Of a DNA stretch of 64,000 nt, positions 17,488 to 25,458 are shown in pieces. The stretch is taken from contig NZ_JWLL01000015.1 in NCBI RefSeq assembly GCF_000814025.1, positions 1 to 64,000 on the forward strand, in the 5' to 3' direction. The notes beneath the pieces are model-generated. The model was not told where the DNA came from and made no database searches. It saw nothing but the letters and a program-made list of their open reading frames with translations. Made by a program: the position numbers and the translations under genes. This stretch comes from Tateyamaria sp. ANG-S1 (GTDB taxonomy: Bacteria > Pseudomonadota > Alphaproteobacteria > Rhodobacterales > Rhodobacteraceae). Position 1 is the stretch's first letter. Each line of letters starts with the position of its first letter.

Positions 17488-19269
17488 TCAGTCACCCAGC
17501 GCAATCCCTTCGCGACGGGGGTCTGCCCCGCCCTGCAGCGTCTCGCCAATCTCAATCGCATGCAGGCCGGAATTCAAGTCCCGCACGTTCACTTCAAAGC
17601 CAAGTGCCTCAAGCTCGGGCGCTAGATCCTCAGCGGATGTACCTGCTTCGAAATCAAAGGTGCCGAAGCGATTGACTGCGTGGGGCAGGCTGACGGCCTG
17701 CTGTACGTCCATGTCCCAGTCCATCCATGCGATGATGGACTTGGCGGTGTAGCCGATGATCCGGCTGCCACCGGGAGAGCCAATGGCCAGCACCGGCGCG
17801 TCATCCTTCATCACGATGGTGGGCGACATCGACGAACGAGGGCGCTTGCCCGGAGCCAGGGCATTGGCGATGGGCACGCCGTCGGAGTGCGTGCGGAAGC
17901 TGAAGTCCGTCAGCTCGTTATTCAGCAAAAAACCATTGGTCATCAGACGCGATCCGAATGCGTTCTCGATCGTTGTGGTCATCGAGGCAACATTGCCGAA
18001 GCTGTCCACAATCGAGATATGCGAGGTCGATGGCAGCTCGAGACTTTGGTCATCCGCCCAGTTCCGGCTGTGGTCAAAACCAGGGTTTCCCGGTTCCACC
18101 TCTTCGAGTGCTTCATCGCCATCGAGCAGCGCAGCTCGATCCGCAAGGTAGTCGGCATCAACGAGCCCGGCGGTCGGCATCGGAACAAAATCACTGTCCG
18201 CCATGAATCGGCCCCGATCCGCAAACGCAAGGCGCGAGGCATCGCCGATCAGCCGCCAGCTTTCGGGATTTTCAGACCCGAGTTCCGCCAGATCATAGCT
18301 GTCCAACATGCCAAGAATCTGCCCCACTGTCAGAGCCCCGGACGAGGGCGGACCCATTCCGCAGACTTCGTGATCACGGTAGGTCGCGCAGACCGGCGCA
18401 CGTTCCTTGACCTGATAGACAGCCAGATCAAGCTCTGACAGTACTCCGGGATTGCCTGCCGCAGTCTGCACTGTTTCCACGATGTCGCGTGCAATCGCGC
18501 CGGTATAGATCGCGTCGGCCCCCTCTGACGCCATCTTGCGCAAGGTGGCCGCGTATTCTGGGTTTTGAAGGACCGTACCAACGCTCAGCGGTGTGCCGTT
18601 GGGTAAAAAATATTCTGCGGTCGTCGCAAAGGTGCCTAGCCTTTCAGCATCCCGCTCAATCAGTCCCGCCAGACGGGGAGACACCTCGAACCCGTCTTCG
18701 GCCAAGCTAATGGCGGTATCGAATAGACGCGACCAAGCCAGGCCGCCCCAGCGGGTGTGCGCGTCTTCCAACAATGCGGGCGTTCCGGGCGTACCGACGG
18801 ACCGGCCGCCAACCACTGCATCGAAGAAACCCATCGGCTCACCGTCCTTGGTTTGGAACAGTTGGGGTGTCGCCGCCAGCGGGGCTGTTTCGCGCCCGTC
18901 GAGGGTGGTCAATTCCTGTGTCTCCGCATCGTACCAGATCAGGAACGCCCCACCGCCGAGACCAGAAGACTGCGGTTCGACCAACCCGAGAACAAGCTGC
19001 ACTGCCACCAACGCATCGGCTGCGGTGCCACCGGCGGCCAGCACCTCGACCCCCGCCTGCACAGCGAGCGGGTTGGCCGCAGCGACTATGTAGTTTTCGG
19101 CTGTGACCGGTTCACCGGCATCCTTTGCGGCCTGTGCGGCAGCCACGGCTTCGGTCGTCGCCACGGCAGCGCCTGTTGTGGACCCTTCGGGCTGCACGGC
19201 ATCTGCGGTCTGTTGGGCCAAAGCGGCCCCTGCAATCAGGGAAAAGGCAACGGTCAGGGAAAAGCGCAT
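17488..19269 (-). CDS. ggt: Gamma-glutamyltransferase (periplasmic)
   Basis: A 593-residue precursor that cleaves glutathione and other gamma-glutamyl compounds. It has a Sec signal peptide (MRFSLTVAFSLIAGAALA). The autoprocessing site is the Thr of LPSTSHISIVDSFGNVAS, which becomes the nucleophile of the small subunit. Downstream come SRLMTNGFLLNNELTDFSF and the oxyanion stretch SPGGSRIIGYTA. Length is normal for the family. The mature N-terminus is unusually rich in Ala, Thr and Val (residues 20-50). Confidence 0.95.
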   Translation of the reverse strand: MRFSLTVAFSLIAGAALAQQTADAVQPEGSTTGAAVATTEAVAAAQAAKDAGEPVTAENYIVAAANPLAVQAGVEVLAAGGTAADALVAVQLVLGLVEPQSSGLGGGAFLIWYDAETQELTTLDGRETAPLAATPQLFQTKDGEPMGFFDAVVGGRSVGTPGTPALLEDAHTRWGGLAWSRLFDTAISLAEDGFEVSPRLAGLIERDAERLGTFATTAEYFLPNGTPLSVGTVLQNPEYAATLRKMASEGADAIYTGAIARDIVETVQTAAGNPGVLSELDLAVYQVKERAPVCATYRDHEVCGMGPPSSGALTVGQILGMLDSYDLAELGSENPESWRLIGDASRLAFADRGRFMADSDFVPMPTAGLVDADYLADRAALLDGDEALEEVEPGNPGFDHSRNWADDQSLELPSTSHISIVDSFGNVASMTTTIENAFGSRLMTNGFLLNNELTDFSFRTHSDGVPIANALAPGKRPRSSMSPTIVMKDDAPVLAIGSPGGSRIIGYTAKSIIAWMDWDMDVQQAVSLPHAVNRFGTFDFEAGTSAEDLAPELEALGFEVNVRDLNSGLHAIEIGETLQGGADPRREGIALGD

Positions 19270-19342
19270 TGGGTCCTCCTTTGGCGCAGGCGAGGCAATC
19301 TATTCGGCAATCTTGGACCGGGCGGACACGCCGCCCGAGGCA

Positions 19343-20329
19343 TCACAGCATGGACGGCACAACCTGGTCCGGGGGCCGGTGGCCGTCGTCGAAGGTCTTG
19401 ATATTGATAATAATTTTCTCGCCCATCTCGACCCGGCTTTCGCGGGTGGCTGAGCCCATATGGGGCAGAAGGACGACATTGTTCAACTCGCGCAGACGCG
19501 GGTTCACCTCGGTCCCGTTTTCGTAGACGTCAAGGCCAGCGCCCGCGATCTCGCCCGCGCGCAGCATCCGGGTGAGCGCGTTTTCGTCGATGACCTCACC
19601 ACGTGACGTGTTCACGATCACCGCGTCCGGTTTCATCAATTTCAAGCGGCGGGCGTTCATCAGGTGAAAGGTCGAGGGCGTGTGCGGGCAGTTGACGCTG
19701 ATCACGTCCATGCGCGCGACCATCTGGTCGAGGCTTTCCCACCAGGTCGCCTGAAGCTCTTCCTCAATCTCGGGACGCAGGCGGCGGCGGTTGTGGTAGT
19801 GAACCTGCATGCCAAAGGCGGCCGCCCGGCGGGCAACCGCCTGCCCGATCCGGCCCATGCCGAGGATGCCAAGACGACGCCCCGCGACGCGCCCGCCAAG
19901 AAAGGCAGTCGGTGCCCAGCCGTCCCAATTCCCCGACTGCATCGCGGCGAGCCCCTCGGGCAAACGGCGCGTGACGGCAAGGATCAGGCCCATGGTCATA
20001 TCGGCGGTGTCATCTGTCAGAACGCCGGGTGTGTTCGACACCAGAATGCCGCGCTGCCGTGCGGTTGAGACATCAATATTATCGACCCCCGCACCGTAGT
20101 TCGCGATCAGTTTCAGACGCTCGCCAGCCTGCCCAATCATGGCCCCGTCAATCGTGTCGGTGATCGTGGGCACCAGCACGTCAGCCGTTTTCATCGCCTC
20201 GACAATTTCGGACCGCGACATCGGCGCATCATCTTCGCGCAGCGTCACGTCAAAAAGCTCGCTCAGCCGGGTTTCGACCTCGGCGGGCAACCGTCGCGTA
20301 ACGACAACACTCAGACGTTCCTTTGGCAT
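19343..20329 (-). CDS. D-isomer-specific 2-hydroxyacid dehydrogenase (glyoxylate/hydroxypyruvate reductase-like)
   Basis: A 328-residue NAD(P)-dependent reductase. The Rossmann motif is LGILGMGRIGQAVARRAA (about 150-167). Catalytic residues can be placed in NTSRGEVIDENAL (Arg), LDVYENGTEVNP (Glu) and LLPHMGSAT (His). NRRR after the second strand suggests NADP preference. It is divergent from the SH3-domain gene, with 98 bp between the starts. The likely role is reduction of glyoxylate or hydroxypyruvate; the substrate is inferred. Confidence 0.9.
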   Translation of the reverse strand: MPKERLSVVVTRRLPAEVETRLSELFDVTLREDDAPMSRSEIVEAMKTADVLVPTITDTIDGAMIGQAGERLKLIANYGAGVDNIDVSTARQRGILVSNTPGVLTDDTADMTMGLILAVTRRLPEGLAAMQSGNWDGWAPTAFLGGRVAGRRLGILGMGRIGQAVARRAAAFGMQVHYHNRRRLRPEIEEELQATWWESLDQMVARMDVISVNCPHTPSTFHLMNARRLKLMKPDAVIVNTSRGEVIDENALTRMLRAGEIAGAGLDVYENGTEVNPRLRELNNVVLLPHMGSATRESRVEMGEKIIINIKTFDDGHRPPDQVVPSML

Positions 20330-20427
20330 CGCGTCCTCCCCGGTGCTTGGCCTTGGCCACCGTTTTTGGCATGGTGGCGGATGTGAGCACGAGGCACAAG
20401 AACCTCGGCCATATCAAGAGGCGTGTG

Positions 20428-20946
20428 ATGAGCGGAAAGTTCCCGATGGTTGCGGTGTGGCGATGTGTGCTGTCGATGCTGGTGGTGCTGGGTCTGACCC
20501 TGCCGCTGATGGCACGCGACACTGGGCCTGTGACCAACCTGCCCCTGCCCCGTTACGTGTCGATGAAAGCTGCAGAGGGCAACGTGCGCCGGGGGCCATC
20601 CCTGACCCACCGCATTGACTGGGTGTTCAAGCGCCGCGACATGCCCCTGCGCATCACTGCCGAACACGGCCACTGGCGCCGCGTCGAAGACCGCGATGGT
20701 TTTGGCGGCTGGGTCCACTATTCGCTGCTGTCCGGCACGCGCACGGTGATTGTGGAACAAGACATGCTGACCCTGCGCACCAAACCGGATGCCGCGGCAC
20801 CCGTCACTGCAGCACTGGAAGCAGGCGTCGTCGCCCGTTTGGGTAAATGCGGGCCGGAGTGGTGCCGCATAAGCTCCGGCGGCTACCGGGGCTGGGCGCC
20901 CAAGGCGCGCCTTTGGGGTGTGGCCATTGACGAGTTGCGCGACTAG
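20428..20946 (+). CDS. Exported bacterial-SH3-domain protein
   Basis: A 172-residue protein with an N-terminal hydrophobic signal segment (VWRCVLSMLVVLGLTLPLMA). Two SH3-like repeats follow: EGNVRRGPSLTHRIDWVFKR with WRRVEDRDGFGGWVHYSLLS, then TLRTKPDAAAPVTAALEAGV with WCRISSGGYRGWAPKARLWG. Such proteins bind cell-wall or protein ligands in the periplasm. The ATG at 20428 was preferred over an in-frame codon at 20323 that would overlap the start of the divergent dehydrogenase. Its stop overlaps the end of a RidA-like remnant on the other strand. Confidence 0.85.
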   Translation: MSGKFPMVAVWRCVLSMLVVLGLTLPLMARDTGPVTNLPLPRYVSMKAAEGNVRRGPSLTHRIDWVFKRRDMPLRITAEHGHWRRVEDRDGFGGWVHYSLLSGTRTVIVEQDMLTLRTKPDAAAPVTAALEAGVVARLGKCGPEWCRISSGGYRGWAPKARLWGVAIDELRD

Positions 20947-21071
20947 CGCAGCGCAGCAATAGCACGGATTTCAACAACAGCACCGACGCGGCGCAGACCA
21001 GCAACCTCGACCGCGGTCCATGCCGGGTATGGTGCGCGCAAGGCGGGCGGGATCAGAACCTGTCTTGTCAT
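20943..21071 (-). pseudogene. RidA-like gene collapsed by an internal in-frame deletion
   Basis: The 42-codon frame begins MTRQVLIPPALRAPYP, which resembles the N-terminus of RidA/YjgF proteins. It continues directly with AWTAVEVAGLRRVGAVVEIR, which resembles the C-terminal strand of the same family (normally about 115-130 residues). The middle ~80-90 residues, including the active-site region, are gone without loss of frame. AAGGAGA sits upstream of the ATG, so it may still be translated. The parentage is my recognition of family sequence, not a search result. Confidence 0.6.
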
Positions 21072-21152
21072 CGGAACTCTCCTTGCTCTTACTGGGAACT
21101 TGGGTAGCATTCTGGGGACGCGCCGCGCGGCGATTTGGAAAAGATCATTGAA

Positions 21153-22145
21153 ATGAACTGCATACAATACTCACGTTTCGGGGCAGCCGCCGACGTTCTG
21201 ACCCTTGCCCAAATGCCGACGCCGGACCCTTCCCCTGGCGAGGTGTTGGTCGAGCTGAGCTATTCCGGCGTGAACCCGTCCGACGTCAAGGCGCGGGGCG
21301 GCACGCGCCCCGGAGTGACCAAACCGCCCTTCGACGCGATCATCCCGCACAGCGATGGCGCGGGGCGTATCGCGGCTGTGGGCGATGGCGTCTCCGCAGA
21401 GCGTATCGGCCAGCGTGTCTGGATCTGGAACGGGCAATGGCAGCGTCCTTTTGGCACCTGCGCGACGCATATCTGCCTGCCTGCGGATCAGGCGGTTCCT
21501 TTGCCAGACGCAGTGTCCGACCAAACCGGAGCGGTGCTGGGCATTCCGGGGCTGACGGCGGCGCAGGCTGTCTTTGGCAGCGGGGACGTGACGGGGAAAA
21601 CCCTTTTGATCCAGGGCGGCGCGGGAACCGTGGGCCTCCTGGCCGTGCAACTTGCCAAGTGGGGTGGTGCGCGCGTCATCGCTACCGCCCGTGACGCTGG
21701 GCTGGACCGCGCAAGTGCGGCGGGCGCGGATACCGTTCTGAATTATACTGACACGGACCTTGCCGATCATATCCTTGCCGCGAACGGCGGCGCGCCAGTG
21801 GATCGCATCATAGAGGTCGAGCTGGGCCGAAACATCGACACCGACGCGCAAGTCATCGCGCCGAACGGCACGATTGCGGTCTACGGCTCCGCCCTCGACA
21901 TGACCCCGACGCTGCCCTTCGGCCCCTTGCTGTTCAAGGCGGCCACGTTGGACATCCTGTTGATCTACCTGCTGCCAAAGGCCGAACGGGAGGCTTGCAT
22001 ATCGCGCCTGCACGGCGCGCTCGCGGACGGCGCGTTGTCCTGCCCCGTCGCTCAGGTCTTTCCACTCGCCGAAACAGCTGCCGCGCATGAAGCGGTCGAA
22101 CGCGGTGGGCGGGATGGGGCCATTCTGGTCGAGGTACAGGCATGA
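21153..22145 (+). CDS. NADPH:quinone oxidoreductase / zinc-independent MDR-family reductase
   Basis: A 330-residue medium-chain dehydrogenase/reductase. The N-terminal catalytic domain shows VLVELSYSGVNPSDVKARGG and IIPHSDGAGRIAAVG. The cofactor domain shows LLIQGGAGTVGLLAVQLAKW. The Cys/His zinc ligands of alcohol dehydrogenases are absent, which points to a quinone- or enone-reductase. The ATG at 21153 gives MNCIQYSRFG, a standard start for the group. The stop overlaps the ATG of the channel gene (GGCATGATC). Confidence 0.88.
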   Translation: MNCIQYSRFGAAADVLTLAQMPTPDPSPGEVLVELSYSGVNPSDVKARGGTRPGVTKPPFDAIIPHSDGAGRIAAVGDGVSAERIGQRVWIWNGQWQRPFGTCATHICLPADQAVPLPDAVSDQTGAVLGIPGLTAAQAVFGSGDVTGKTLLIQGGAGTVGLLAVQLAKWGGARVIATARDAGLDRASAAGADTVLNYTDTDLADHILAANGGAPVDRIIEVELGRNIDTDAQVIAPNGTIAVYGSALDMTPTLPFGPLLFKAATLDILLIYLLPKAEREACISRLHGALADGALSCPVAQVFPLAETAAAHEAVERGGRDGAILVEVQA

Positions 22146-23473
22146 TCCGCCTCCTCGCTCTACTGCTCTGTCTTTGCGCGGCACCGGTCTGGGCACAGGA
22201 TACCACCCAGCCCCAGGGGACTATCACGGTCGAGGACAGCGCGACCCAAGATGCAGCCATCGCCGTGCGCATCCGGGACATTCTGGGCGAGTTGGACGGG
22301 TTTGACGGCGTCACCGTCGCGGTCTCTTCGGGCATCGTGACCCTGCGCGGCACAACCGTTGACGCCAATACGGCCACACGGCTGAACGAGTTGGTTGGCC
22401 GGGTCGAAGGGGTCGTCGCCATCAATAACGAGGTGACGGAAACCACGGATGTGGTCGCCCGACTTAACCCCGCGGTCGAGCGCTTCCAGGCCCGCATCAT
22501 GCAAGCCATTGCGCTTTTGCCGCTGCTCGCCATTGCTGCGCTCGCCTTTATCGGGGTGCTGACGCTCGGGATGCTGCTGGCACGCGCGCGCAACCCATGG
22601 GACCGGATCGCGCCCAATGCCTTTATCGCCGACATCTACCGGCAGGTCGTGCGCATCCTGTTCTTTGTTGCGGGTGTGGTCATCGCCCTCGACATCCTCG
22701 GGGCCACAGCGCTTTTGGGGACGATCCTGGGGGCTGCGGGGATTGTCGGTCTGGCCATCGGCTTTGCCGTCCGCGACACGGTTGAGAACTTCATCGCCTC
22801 GATCATGCTGTCTATCCGCCAGCCCTTTCGTCCCAATGACGTGGTGGAGATCCAGGGCGACATCGGCAAGGTGATCCGCCTGACCAGCCGCGCCACAATC
22901 CTGCTGAGCTTTGACGGCAACCACATCCGCATCCCGAATGCGACTGTGTTCAAGAGCCGGATCGTAAACTACTCGACCAACACCGAACGGCGCTTAAGCT
23001 TCGAGATTGGCGTCGGTTCGGACGCCGATCTGGCAGAGGTGCGCCAGATGACGGAAGAAACGGTTGCCGCCCTGCCCTTTGTCCTGGCCGAGCCTGCGCC
23101 GATGTCGTGGATCGAACGGATCGGCGATGGTGCAGTTTTCCTGACGGTTACCGGCTGGATCGATCAGGAAGCGACATCTTTGGTGCGCGCAAAGGGCGAG
23201 GCGCTGCGCCTGGTCAAGGCGCGGATCGAAGGCGCTGGTATTGAAGTGCCCGACACGACATACCGTGTCCAACTGCTGGGCGGCACTGCCCCGGCAAGCG
23301 AGGCCGCCCGTCCGACGCAGCCACCGACACCGTCGAAACCGAGCGAGGTGCCGGACGTGAATACGGCTGATGTTACCGACATGTCGGAGCCAGGACTGGA
23401 CAAGCTTGTCGACGCCGAGCGCAGCGACCCGGATGCACCCGATTTGCTGACCGATGCCGCACCAAAGGAATAG
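22142..23473 (+). CDS. BON-domain MscS-family mechanosensitive channel
   Basis: A 443-residue inner-membrane channel that opens on hypo-osmotic shock. A signal peptide (MIRLLALLLCLCAAPVWA) leads to a periplasmic BON domain (about 38-105; VTVAVSSGIVTLRGTTVDAN). Three transmembrane helices follow (about 118-140, 160-182, 188-210). The pore helix GAAGIVGLAIGFAVRDTVEN and the beta-domain entry QPFRPNDVVEIQGDIGKV are classic MscS. The last 60 residues are a Pro/Asp-rich disordered tail. It overlaps the upstream oxidoreductase by 4 bp, probably only translational coupling. Confidence 0.93.
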   Translation: MIRLLALLLCLCAAPVWAQDTTQPQGTITVEDSATQDAAIAVRIRDILGELDGFDGVTVAVSSGIVTLRGTTVDANTATRLNELVGRVEGVVAINNEVTETTDVVARLNPAVERFQARIMQAIALLPLLAIAALAFIGVLTLGMLLARARNPWDRIAPNAFIADIYRQVVRILFFVAGVVIALDILGATALLGTILGAAGIVGLAIGFAVRDTVENFIASIMLSIRQPFRPNDVVEIQGDIGKVIRLTSRATILLSFDGNHIRIPNATVFKSRIVNYSTNTERRLSFEIGVGSDADLAEVRQMTEETVAALPFVLAEPAPMSWIERIGDGAVFLTVTGWIDQEATSLVRAKGEALRLVKARIEGAGIEVPDTTYRVQLLGGTAPASEAARPTQPPTPSKPSEVPDVNTADVTDMSEPGLDKLVDAERSDPDAPDLLTDAAPKE

Positions 23474-23536
23474 TAAGGAATTTGGTGCAAAGGGGCTTGC
23501 GCGCGCCGCAGCGCCGCTCTAATTAGCGCGGCACGT

Positions 23537-23612
23537 TGGGATGTAGCTCAATTGGTAGAGCACCGGTTTTTGGTACCGTAGGTTGTAGGTTCGAGTCCTA
23601 CCATCCCAGCCA
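23537..23612 (+). tRNA. tRNA-Gln (anticodon TTG), CCA encoded
   Basis: A 76-base cloverleaf can be drawn. Acceptor TGGGATG pairs with CATCCCA, the D-arm is GCTC/GAGC, and the T-arm is GTAGG-TTCGAGT-CCTAC. The anticodon loop TTTTGGT places TTG at 34-36. Four of five anticodon-stem pairs form (position 27-43 is C-T). The discriminator G and encoded CCA follow. The gene borders a lower-GC insert, a common position for integration, but I found no direct repeat of its 3' end downstream. Confidence 0.9.
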
Positions 23613-23799
23613 TTTCAAAGGTTTGTGTGTCGTCCGGCATGAAACTCAACTCGCCCGGTGAGAAAGCCAACTTTTGTCGGGCAAGAACGCAACTTTTAGC
23701 AGGTTTGCTGGATCTGACCTAAGGCCGTCCGCCCAGTTGACGGTTTTCCTCTTTTACAGGAACAGCTGTGATAACTTCGGTCAGGTTTCCTTGGATTCG

Positions 23800-23962
23800 G
23801 CACTCAGGGCATATTCCGACAATTATCTGATCGACACAGACCACGGCGTCATCGTCGACGTAGAAGCCACCAAATCAATCCGACAGGCTGCGGTTGGATC
23901 GACCAAGACGATGCTGAAGCGGGTGAAGCAGAAGTTTGATTTGCACCCAAAGGTGGCAGGCG
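23800..23962 (+). mobile_element. IS1182-like transposase remnant
   Basis: The frame encodes AYSDNYLIDTDHGVIVDVEA followed by a stretch resembling the central catalytic part of IS1182/IS5-group transposases, ending near KFDLHPKVAG. Both ends of the gene and the terminal inverted repeats are missing, so it is a dead fragment. The rest of 23613-24093 holds no convincing gene. Its last 100 bases include AAAGGGCAGCTTTGGGCCG, similar to AAAGGCTGCTTTGGGCCG near 25350 and to a diverged form near 27210, apparently a short interspersed repeat of the insert. Confidence 0.65.
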
Positions 23963-24093
23963 GCTGCTGCCCCACCGCGCAGCAGGCAACATTGAGCAGT
24001 GTCCGTTTTAGGAAAGCTGCAGTGCAGAACATGAGAGCACGGCAAAGGGCAGCTTTGGGCCGGACAGGCCGAACCCAATGAAGAAATCTAAGT

Positions 24094-25146
24094 TTAAAGT
24101 GGCACGGGTTCAAGCCAAAGCTCCAAGGTCTTGCGGCGAGGCTTAGCGCCCTGAAAATTGGTGAAGTCAGCTAGGGAAACATCTGCCTTTAGGCCCATCA
24201 CGAGCAAGACATCGTTTAGCTCCTTCATCAACCCCTCTGCTTGCTCTCGATCTTCGTCGAAGAAAAAGCGGATCTCACGTTTCCCTGCGGCAATCGATGT
24301 GCGTTCTTCTCCCGGCATGAAATAACCTCGATCTTCTAATCTTGCGGAAATTGCCTCGGCCAATTCACGGCTAGATCCAGCAAATTGAAAATAGACGGTT
24401 GTAGTACCCACATCGCTCGGCTTCTCGGATGCAACCTCCGCAACCGCTTCTTCTATCACTGCACCGTCCGCACCTTTTTGGAACAACTCTTCGGTCGTTG
24501 AAGCCTTCTGAGTGAGCTCCAAGAGTTGATCATTCATAGCTGCTAGCTGAGCGCCAAGGAGATCGACCGACCGGGCAACAGTTTCCAAGTCGCCTGCGCT
24601 GGCTAGCCGGTTTAACTCAATTCCAAATTCCTCAGTGCGGGTCTGATACTCAGAAAGGTTGTCATTCAGAAATTGAAAATTCTCTGCGAGCTCTTGCCTT
24701 GATGCATCTAATTCTTCAGATTTTTCTCGTGTAGTTGCAAAAAATGCCTCTGTTTCTTCCCGCATTTCTTCAGCCAAGCGACGTTGTGCTCTGGTATCCG
24801 ATCTGACTTCTCTCAGTATTTGCTCACGGCGGTCGAGATACTCATCGATGCTCTGTAGCCTGATCGTCGCCGCATCGGCAGCGCTCCGAGCCTCAGCTGC
24901 AGCATCAGTGGCTTCCTATATTACAGTTTCGGCTTGCTGAATCGCGGGTTGAGCTGCGTCCTTGGCTAAGCTAGTGGCCTGGTCCCTGACAGAATCGATC
25001 ACTGACCAGCCAAAAACGCCGATTACAGCTCCCACGAAAGTACCCATATATAAATACTTGCGAAAAAGGCGCTGTTCTACCGTTTGGTGAACCCGTTGGA
25101 CAATTTCACTTTCGAGCTACTCGAGGTACTTGTGGTCAATCTTCAT
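24094..25146 (-). pseudogene. Membrane-anchored coiled-coil protein gene with two in-frame TAG codons
   Basis: From the ATG at 25146 the frame runs 351 codons to the stop at 24094 without a frameshift. It is interrupted only by TAG at codon 10 (25117-25119) and codon 77 (24916-24918). The N-terminus reads MKIDHKYLE-TAG-LESEIV, then a transmembrane helix (YLYMGTFVGAVIGVFGWSVI). After it come Ala/Gln-rich and Glu/Arg-rich heptads to about residue 230 (coiled coil). The C-terminal alpha/beta domain shows TTVYFQFAGSSRELAEAIS and KREIRFFFDEDREQAEGLM and resembles small LytR-C/SPOR-like modules. Each TAG is one C-to-T change from CAG. I do not recognise the protein. It is either a young pseudogene or translated by restart or suppression. 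It is divergent from the metallo-hydrolase gene. Confidence 0.65.
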
Positions 25147-25222
25147 AGATCACTCAAACGAATACTTTTGCTATGGACGTAGCTTAGCGCGTTCTTACCC
25201 TTTTTGAAGCTATAAGTTTAAG

Positions 25223-25262
25223 CCATCGAGCTATCGAGCCATCGAGTCATCGAGCCATCGAA
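25223..25262. repeat. Five tandem 8-bp units (CCATCGAG) in the divergent intergenic region
   Basis: CCATCGAG, CTATCGAG, CCATCGAG, TCATCGAG and CCATCGAA follow each other without gaps. The array lies in the 312-bp gap (25147-25458) between the coiled-coil gene and the metallo-hydrolase gene, about 77 bp upstream of the former. The rest of the gap is non-coding. Slippage here would change promoter spacing by 8 bp steps. Confidence 0.85.
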
Positions 25263-25458
25263 GGAGATATAGTCAGATCTCTGCGTTCGCGTTGTTCCCG
25301 TACGGCTGCTACGCGGAATGCGGGTGCAGCATCGCAAATCGTCGGTGAAAGGCTGCTTTGGGCCGGGAAATCTGCTTCTCAAACCCTCATTTGGCTGAAA
25401 CGGTTCGATTGTGTACTCTAAAGAGTATTGAGAACCAAAGAAAATTAGGGAGAGTGTG

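Noticed and set aside
25223-25262. CRISPR-like array
   Set aside because: Units are 8 bp without spacers and no cas genes exist in the window; it is a simple tandem repeat.
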